64,000 bases of DNA from positions 1,577,501 to 1,641,500 of the forward strand of contig NZ_CP084758.1 of assembly GCF_020535565.1 (NCBI RefSeq). Reading direction: 5' to 3'. Every line of letters starts with the position of its first letter. The first letter of the stretch is position 1. Shown one piece after another: positions 60,001 through 64,000 of this stretch. The translations under genes were made by a program, and so were the position numbers. Under the pieces are notes generated by a model, which worked only from the letters and a program-made list of their open reading frames with translations, searched no databases and was not told the DNA's origin. This DNA is from Shinella sp. XGS7 (GTDB lineage Bacteria > Pseudomonadota > Gammaproteobacteria > Burkholderiales > Burkholderiaceae_C).

Positions 60001-62589
60001 CTCCATCAGGTTCATGAGGTCAGTGATTGGGTGCTTACGATTGATCGGAACTTGGGGATCGAGTTCTTCGACCATCGTCGGCATGCCACACGGCCAGACT
60101 ATCTGATCGATCACTCGCCCGACATGGCGAGCGCGATGAGCCATCGATTGGCGATTACCTCGCGGTCCGTTGCTGAGCTGGAGTCTTTGCTGATTCCCAT
60201 CTTGGGCGAGTACGGATTGCCCAATACGGGCCGACATGCCTTGGTGATGCTGGATCAGCTTCGATCGTTGTCCGGCAGGCTGGCCTTGAAGCTACTGTCC
60301 TCCTCATCCCAGCGCGCTGAGGCGATGGGCTTGGCGCTCTCGCGTTTGTTCCTCGAACACCAAGGCGTTTTCCAGAACCAGGTCGTCGTGCCGTTGGACG
60401 CGCACTTGGAGTTGTACAAGGCGTTGAAGCAAAGCGCTGAAGAAATGGGCGATGAAGTCAGCTTCCGTCGGACTGACCTTGCCCTGTTCGACCTCGACCC
60501 AGCAAGCCGTGTGGTGACATGTCGGTTGGTCGAAGTGAAGTGCTATAGCCAAGTGGGTGACGTTGCTGCCTACGCGCAGTTGAAGGCCTCGATCGCCGAG
60601 CAGATCGCTCAGTCCGAGCACGTCTTGGCCTATCACTTCGACCCCAGGATGGCTGACGTAGATCGGCCTGACCGCCCCGTCAAGAATCGCGATCTTGCCG
60701 CACTGCTGGGCTTTTACCTAGACCGATCCGAACGCTATGGCGTGGTCTTGCCAGAAGCCGCCGAAGAGGCGCACTACTTCCTGCGACGCCTTGATGAGCG
60801 GCCTTACACCCTGCAGTTCACACGAAGTGCCGTGGTGTTTGACTTCAGCAAGCCAGGTACTGAGCCCGCCGAGCATGAAAATGGCATCGAGTTCTATCGG
60901 ATCGGTAGTGATTTGATCCGGCAGCTGGTGGAATCGGCCGTGACGGACACTGAAACGGTGGCCAGCGTCCAGTACGTACGCGCTGCCGACACAGCGCGAG
61001 AGGTCACGCAGGAACTGCTTCGTCGCAGGGAGTTGGCGCCAGCTGTTCCTACCTTTGAAACGGCGGCCTTCCTCAGCCCGCCACGGGATCGAACACTCGC
61101 GTGGGATGACAGTCCGAGGGTCAAATACACGCAGCATGAGGTGGTTGCCAACGCGCCCGTGAGGGAGCCGGAACCCGCCGCCTTGGCGCAGGTGGCTCCT
61201 CTGCCAGTTGAAACCGTACAGGCTGCAAGCACTGACAAGCCACCACTGCCAGTAGACGAGCCGAGTGCGGATGCGACTGCGACGGCGGAACAGGCGCCTG
61301 CGTCGGTTCTTGTTGCGAAGAAAGAGGCTCCCCAGGGTGCGACCGTTACACGGCCGCAGACTCAAGATGGCGAGGCTACCGATAGCCGCGTGGCTTACGA
61401 CATCATGCTCGGTGCCACGGGAGCAACACCACAGTACGGCCTGATTGGTGAAGTGTCTGGGCGCAAGGTGGCACTTGACCTCAATCAGACCCACACCATC
61501 AGCCTGTTCGGCGTTCAGGGCGGCGGCAAGAGCTACACCTTGGGCAGCGTCGCAGAGATGGCTTCGCTGCAGATCCCTGGTATCAACTGCCTTCCCGAGC
61601 CGCTGTCCACGGTGATCTTCCACTACAGCCCCACGATGGACTACAAGCCCGAGTTCACGTCAATGGTGGGGGCGAACTCGGTGGAAGATCAGGTTCGTGC
61701 GCTGAAGGAAGTGTATGGCGCGGAGCCGAAGGCGCTCGCGGATGTGTTGCTTCTCGTACCCGCCGACAAGATCGAAGAGCGTCAGGCCGAGTACCCCGAC
61801 ATCGAAGTGCGGCCTTTGCAGTTCTCGGCTTCAGAGCTGAAGGCTTCGCACTGGAAATTTTTGATGGGCGCCGTGGGCAATCAAGCTACGTACATTCGTC
61901 AGATCATGCGCATCATGAAGGCGATGCGCGACGACATCACCCTTGAGGGCTTGCGTGCAGGCATCGATGCATCGTCGGTTCCCGATCACCTCAAGGAGCT
62001 GGCTCGGATGCGCCTCGAACTGGCCGCTGAGTACATCAACGACGGAACCTCGCTCACTGAGGTGGTGAGGCCTGGCCGACTGATCATTGTGGACCTGCGG
62101 GACGAATTCATCGAGAAGGACGAAGCCCTCGGACTGTTCGTCGTGCTCTTGCAGTTGTTCGCTGATGCGCGCATCGATGGGCGCAGCTTCAACAAGCTGG
62201 TGGTGTTCGATGAGGCCCACAAATACATCGAGAGTCCCGACCTGGTTGCCGGGCTCATCGAAGTGGTCCGAGAGATGCGGCACAAAGGCGTCAGCATCAT
62301 GGTCGCAAGCCAAGACCCACCATCTGTGCCTGTCAGCCTGATCGAGCTGTCCAGCCAGATCATCATGCACAAGTTCAACTCGCCTGCTTGGTTGAAGCAC
62401 ATCCAGAAAGCCAACGCTGCACTCGGCAACCTGACGCCAGAGCGCATGGCCCTGCTGAAAGCCGGAGAGGCTTATGTGTGGTCAAGCAAGGCGACGGATG
62501 AGTCGTTTTCCAAGGGAGCCGTCAAGCTTCGGTGCAGACCCAGGGTAACGCAGCACGGCGGGGCAACTCGGGTGGCCGTGAAGGACTAA
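57007..62589 (+). CDS. mad8: Giant nuclease-ATPase effector (HerA-like ATPase; MADS)
   Basis: A 1860-aa protein. The first ~1150 residues are mixed alpha/beta without a known motif. At about 1150-1180 a restriction-enzyme-like fold is suggested by RRTDLALFDLD and RLVEVKCYSQ (Asp, then Glu-x-Lys). A Pro/Ala-rich linker (about 1380-1450) leads to a HerA/FtsK-type ATPase with Walker A GVQGGGKSYT near 1502-1511 and Walker B LVVFDEAHKYIES near 1732, then VASQDPPSVPVSLIELSSQI. In this system it is probably the part that recognises and destroys non-self DNA. It is the last gene; 152 bases separate it from the transposon's right end. Confidence 0.85.
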   Translation: MSQGLRELNNQELNAALESVLLPKLSQLLAARELGHCMRVTDLDRELMIRLAGGLRAAVPAANVVVLADEGLRAMAPDMAVSSTKLVELRNPLPNDELRPPLLVFVPNDLRASAEDSFGVATFEEVSIDGAYAELNGQLLAQVPANLRMAVEACLSELRRRDSRWRYADDAAVARYLLTCQINEFDPDAMGAALFELALVPDFELFQQSERAPARVARNRECVERVTWSTKTERVRALELGLLDPVFCKQLGEFFSRIGVSNPKEWTQAIVRDRVNWPLAFNKWLFEDGGVNPDAIYIGDVALPDLPVVKDDNEDPRLAELIGHKVLPISKTGLKKFSVSFRVDPVPSKVEGLSRFVAEVVSRDNGPTGLRRRKAAWTKGTDSGAISFSSIGKIDWEEGWHYVRVYAETEDGDRIPLADGEGNPIRFNTDAAETHASPNESDLFYVVTDDEVEVEPPQRAVPREASLMHAVLRARFAAVTQDRDPGAVTVTGCGWVERNSKAMASGETLEIRLGKEGKANVLVSSLLANLERAFLEDTEGLNRLRLSISASGVATRSTTSFKWPGSDEVTRFRQARQSFFAAVLKGDQRLIMQASDLLSLQEPAQNYASAYLAWIDTALARASSTETAVARQAMDELRYALTIDSVALVLEDYQGRRRDAVLLGPTHPLRANWHVAWSHLGQAWMEQSRVSNKEFVIPTRDAVIKQLAPAAFPPVVPFGEELGRTALAVDNINPFWSLYAATDEKDPRGLIGEVCAALGLPEPAIGGATIDSAYLAARVQRYLVQHPYVETLTINAFNAGRAGAMAEVLLALQRHPDFADLRYDIRLFVLDPAAPSTGEALLELLSPDSGTSAKEVDAFSTPTNSHLHPKLRLAIRAIKEFREDPDLHAAHLSFLFDLFPAEEIRAVDVQDSDDSSFVHGLVQPFEVDYLEDEQSITWLRRPLHGAAQPLEGAEALSDLMGGVSRAVSVAVATVARSQYLPHARPVVALSLSADERAMLHQVHEVSDWVLTIDRNLGIEFFDHRRHATRPDYLIDHSPDMASAMSHRLAITSRSVAELESLLIPILGEYGLPNTGRHALVMLDQLRSLSGRLALKLLSSSSQRAEAMGLALSRLFLEHQGVFQNQVVVPLDAHLELYKALKQSAEEMGDEVSFRRTDLALFDLDPASRVVTCRLVEVKCYSQVGDVAAYAQLKASIAEQIAQSEHVLAYHFDPRMADVDRPDRPVKNRDLAALLGFYLDRSERYGVVLPEAAEEAHYFLRRLDERPYTLQFTRSAVVFDFSKPGTEPAEHENGIEFYRIGSDLIRQLVESAVTDTETVASVQYVRAADTAREVTQELLRRRELAPAVPTFETAAFLSPPRDRTLAWDDSPRVKYTQHEVVANAPVREPEPAALAQVAPLPVETVQAASTDKPPLPVDEPSADATATAEQAPASVLVAKKEAPQGATVTRPQTQDGEATDSRVAYDIMLGATGATPQYGLIGEVSGRKVALDLNQTHTISLFGVQGGGKSYTLGSVAEMASLQIPGINCLPEPLSTVIFHYSPTMDYKPEFTSMVGANSVEDQVRALKEVYGAEPKALADVLLLVPADKIEERQAEYPDIEVRPLQFSASELKASHWKFLMGAVGNQATYIRQIMRIMKAMRDDITLEGLRAGIDASSVPDHLKELARMRLELAAEYINDGTSLTEVVRPGRLIIVDLRDEFIEKDEALGLFVVLLQLFADARIDGRSFNKLVVFDEAHKYIESPDLVAGLIEVVREMRHKGVSIMVASQDPPSVPVSLIELSSQIIMHKFNSPAWLKHIQKANAALGNLTPERMALLKAGEAYVWSSKATDESFSKGAVKLRCRPRVTQHGGATRVAVKD

Positions 62590-62653
62590 GAATCTTCGCA
62601 ATTGGTCATAGAGCGAGAAAGTCCAGCAAGAACGCCTCTGGTGGACGCTCTCT

Positions 62654-62741
62654 TTTCGAACTCTATTTTTTTGGGGCGCGACAATGAAGGCAAAGTTTTT
62701 GAACTCCATTTTCAATTTGTGAACTCTATTCATTCACACCA
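62654..62741. repeat. Right transposon end with three TnsB-site-like boxes
   Basis: On the minus strand the boxes read AATAGAGTTCGAAAAG (62652-62667 region), AATGGAGTTCAAAAAC (62695-62710) and GAATAGAGTTCACAAA (62716-62731), all in the same orientation toward the end. The terminal TGGTGTGAATG reaches base 62741. The closer packing than at the left end is typical of Tn7-like right ends. Confidence 0.8.
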
Positions 62742-63399
62742 ACTTCCGCCCCAGGCCTTTCTGGTTGATCTGGACGGCACCCTGGTCGACACCCTGGGCG
62801 ATTTCGTGGCCGTGCTCAATGCCGTGCTGGCCGAGCTGGCCCTGCCGGCGGTGAGCCGCGACTTCGTCGAGCACACCGTGGGCCGCGGCAGCGAGCACCT
62901 GATCCGCAGCACCCTGGCGGCGGTGGGCGGCGCGCCGGCGCTCTACGAGCCGGCCTGGGCCCGCTATCAGCATCACTACGAGCGGCTCAACGGCCAGCAT
63001 TCCGATCTGTTTCCCGGGACGCTGGAGGGCCTGGAGCGCCTGCGCGCGCGCGGCCTGCCCATGGCCTGCCTGACCAACAAGCCGGCCGCCTTCGCCCGCG
63101 AGCTGCTGGCGCGCAAGGGCCTGGCGGGCTATTTCGACAAGGTCTTCGGCGGTGACGACTTCGAGCGCAAGAAGCCCGACCCGCTGCCCCTGCTCAAGAC
63201 CTGCGAGGCCCTGGGCACACCGCCCGCGGCCAGCTGGATGATCGGCGACAGCAGCAATGACGCCCAGGCCGCCCACGCCGCGGGCTGCCCGGTGGTGCTG
63301 CTACGCCATGGCTACAACCACGGCGAGCCCATCGATGCGGTGCCGGCCCTGCAGCACCTGGACCGGCTGGACCAGATTCAGTTGCCCGACCCGGCCTGA
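62719..63399 (+). CDS. gph: Phosphoglycolate phosphatase, 5' end replaced by transposon sequence
   Basis: The native protein would be MTQQLQALPPQAFLVDLDGT and so on, 225 aa, HAD family. The gene now begins inside the transposon; everything from PPQAFLVDLDGT (about 62747) is intact, with DLDGT motif I, LTNKP motif II and GDSSNDAQAA motif IV. In-frame starts are only GTG or TTG: 62719 GTG is the nearest, while the frame extends to a TTG at 62602. No good ribosome site precedes any of them, so expression may be poor. The enzyme removes phosphate from 2-phosphoglycolate, a toxic product of oxidative DNA repair and Rubisco. Confidence 0.85.
   Translation: MNSIHSHQLPPQAFLVDLDGTLVDTLGDFVAVLNAVLAELALPAVSRDFVEHTVGRGSEHLIRSTLAAVGGAPALYEPAWARYQHHYERLNGQHSDLFPGTLEGLERLRARGLPMACLTNKPAAFARELLARKGLAGYFDKVFGGDDFERKKPDPLPLLKTCEALGTPPAASWMIGDSSNDAQAAHAAGCPVVLLRHGYNHGEPIDAVPALQHLDRLDQIQLPDPA
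62742..62746. repeat. Target-site duplication ACTTC, right copy
   Basis: Identical to 19801-19805 and directly outside the right terminal repeat. The gph reading frame continues from here. Confidence 0.88.
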
Positions 63400-63992
63400 C
63401 GGCCGCTGCTGCGCTGCACGCCCAGCAGGGCGTCCTTGAGCTGGTGATCGGCGGGCGACTTGCCCAGCCAGATCTTGAGCAGCACATTGAAGAACTCGGG
63501 CTCCTTGATCGGGTCGCCCGGGACGCGGGCGCCGTTCACGAAGACCACGGCACCGGTGCCCGGCAGCCAGTCCACGCTGAAGTTCTCGCCGCTGGCCAGC
63601 TTCTTCTTGCTGGCAAAGATATCGGCGATGCGCAGCACGCCGGAGATGGAGCGACCGAACTCCTCGCGGGTGGAGTTCTCCTCCATGCCCTTGGTGAAGA
63701 GCTTGCCCAGCTCGCTGCCATCGATATCGCGCAGCATCTGGATGTGCAGGCGCTTGGGGCCGCCATTGCCCAGCACCGCGTCGGGCGTGCCGGCCTTGGC
63801 CGTGAGGTACAGGCCCGCGGTATAGACCTTGAACACCGCCTTGTAGCGGATGCCCGCGCCATTGAGCTGCAGCTTCTGGCCGCCCACCTCGGCCTGGGGC
63901 TCGTATTTGACGCCGGCCACTTCCACCGGCTGGGCCCCGGCCGCGCCGCACAGCGCGGCGCTCAGCAGCAGGGCTGCAAAGCGTGTCTTCAT
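63378..63992 (-). CDS. Chalcone-isomerase-like family protein (secreted)
   Basis: A 204-aa protein with a signal peptide (RFAALLLSAALCGAAGAQ). The body EVAGVKYEPQAEVGGQKLQL then FKVYTAGLYLTAKAGTPDAV, LHIQMLRDIDGSELGKLF and NGARVPGDPIKEPEFFNVLL matches the bacterial chalcone-isomerase-like family, periplasmic proteins of unknown substrate. The last 22 bases overlap the 3' end of gph convergently. The C-terminal tail QRSSGRQAGSGN is polar. Start at 63992 is just inside the window edge. Confidence 0.9.
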   Translation of the reverse strand: MKTRFAALLLSAALCGAAGAQPVEVAGVKYEPQAEVGGQKLQLNGAGIRYKAVFKVYTAGLYLTAKAGTPDAVLGNGGPKRLHIQMLRDIDGSELGKLFTKGMEENSTREEFGRSISGVLRIADIFASKKKLASGENFSVDWLPGTGAVVFVNGARVPGDPIKEPEFFNVLLKIWLGKSPADHQLKDALLGVQRSSGRQAGSGN

Positions 63993-64000
63993 CTTGTTTG

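Larger units (their letters stand above)
19806..62741. mobile_element. Tn7-like transposon, 42.9 kb, with tnsA, broken tnsB, tnsC and two tniQ genes
   Basis: The outermost 22 bases at each end are inverted repeats, 18 of 22 identical, both beginning TGGT and holding GAxTxAATAGAGTTCA. A 5-bp duplication flanks the element and its removal restores gph in frame. Inside are the Tn7-type core genes: TnsA-like endonuclease, TnsB-like integrase (interrupted), TnsC-like AAA+ ATPase and two TniQ/TnsD-like proteins. No TnsE and no CRISPR-Cas genes were found. The cargo includes an SOS mutagenesis cassette, an H-NS-like gene, a MADS-like defence operon and several insertion-sequence remnants. The disrupted tnsB suggests that the element cannot move without help. 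Confidence 0.9.

Noticed and set aside
47382..62589. Classical type I restriction-modification or BREX locus
   Set aside because: There is no HsdR helicase, and no BrxC, PglZ or BrxL-like protein. The NERD/kinase giant and HerA-like giant fit MADS better.
19806..62741. CRISPR-associated transposon (CAST)
   Set aside because: No cas genes, no repeat-spacer array and no tnsE were found in the element.
19801..62766. Matching TTCTGGTT at both transposon junctions as an integrase attachment core
   Set aside because: The match is a chance overlap of the target GCACTTC with the TGGT end on the left and gph codons on the right. The 5-bp ACTTC duplication and inverted repeats explain both junctions fully.

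Overview
The window is high-GC DNA from a betaproteobacterium, most likely Burkholderiales (Roseateles/Rubrivivax-type). The evidence is the apaG next to a COG4389 'recombinase' membrane gene, the beta-type imuA-imuB-dnaE2 cassette, and the strong G/C third-position bias of the flanking genes. The genus is inference; no rRNA or tRNA gene was seen.

Chromosomal backbone, 1-19805 and 62747-64000. On the left are mltA (5' part only), a 42-aa membrane protein, a COG4389 membrane protein, apaG, a periplasmic solute-binding protein, tag, rpe, a very large wHTH-STAND-TM-TPR regulator, a small unknown gene, a small XRE-type regulator flanked by operator-like repeats, a low-molecular-weight phosphatase, a diguanylate cyclase, an RND efflux pump with its adaptor, the pseudouridine pair psuK-psuG with a tandem palindromic operator, and a long FabG-like reductase followed by gph. 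On the right are the body of gph and a chalcone-isomerase-family protein.

A 42.9-kb Tn7-like transposon (19806-62741) sits inside codon 9 of gph. Its ends are inverted repeats starting TGGT, each followed by further AATAGAGTTC-type boxes that look like TnsB sites, and the element is bracketed by a perfect 5-bp duplication ACTTC. Removing the element and one ACTTC restores a 225-codon gph in frame. The element has tnsA, tnsB, tnsC, tniQ2 in one operon and a second, opposing tniQ at the left end. tnsB is cut near its first catalytic Asp by an IS66-family element (25958-28835, 8-bp duplication CGACGACG) that carries an SMR drug-efflux passenger gene. The transposon is therefore probably stranded.

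The cargo has three parts. The first is DNA damage and mutagenesis: an SRAP protein and a LexA-box-controlled imuA-imuB-dnaE2 cassette. The second is a mixed zone with an H-NS-like silencer, insertion-sequence remnants, a broken antitoxin-like gene, a DUF4926/toxin-binding-domain pair, a YggL-like protein, a nuclease of the SNase family and a nucleotidyltransferase-fold protein. The third, at the right end, is a 15-kb tightly overlapping operon: HTH regulator, N6 DNA methylase, HsdS-like specificity protein, a NERD-pseudokinase-kinase-P-loop giant, an unknown protein, and a 1860-aa protein with a nuclease-like motif and a HerA-like ATPase domain. In content and order this matches a methylation-associated defence system (MADS), but with six large genes rather than the eight I recall. 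In the gap between methylase and specificity genes there is only a 29-codon ORF, translationally coupled on both sides. I regard this transposon-borne, possibly reduced MADS as the most interesting system in the window.
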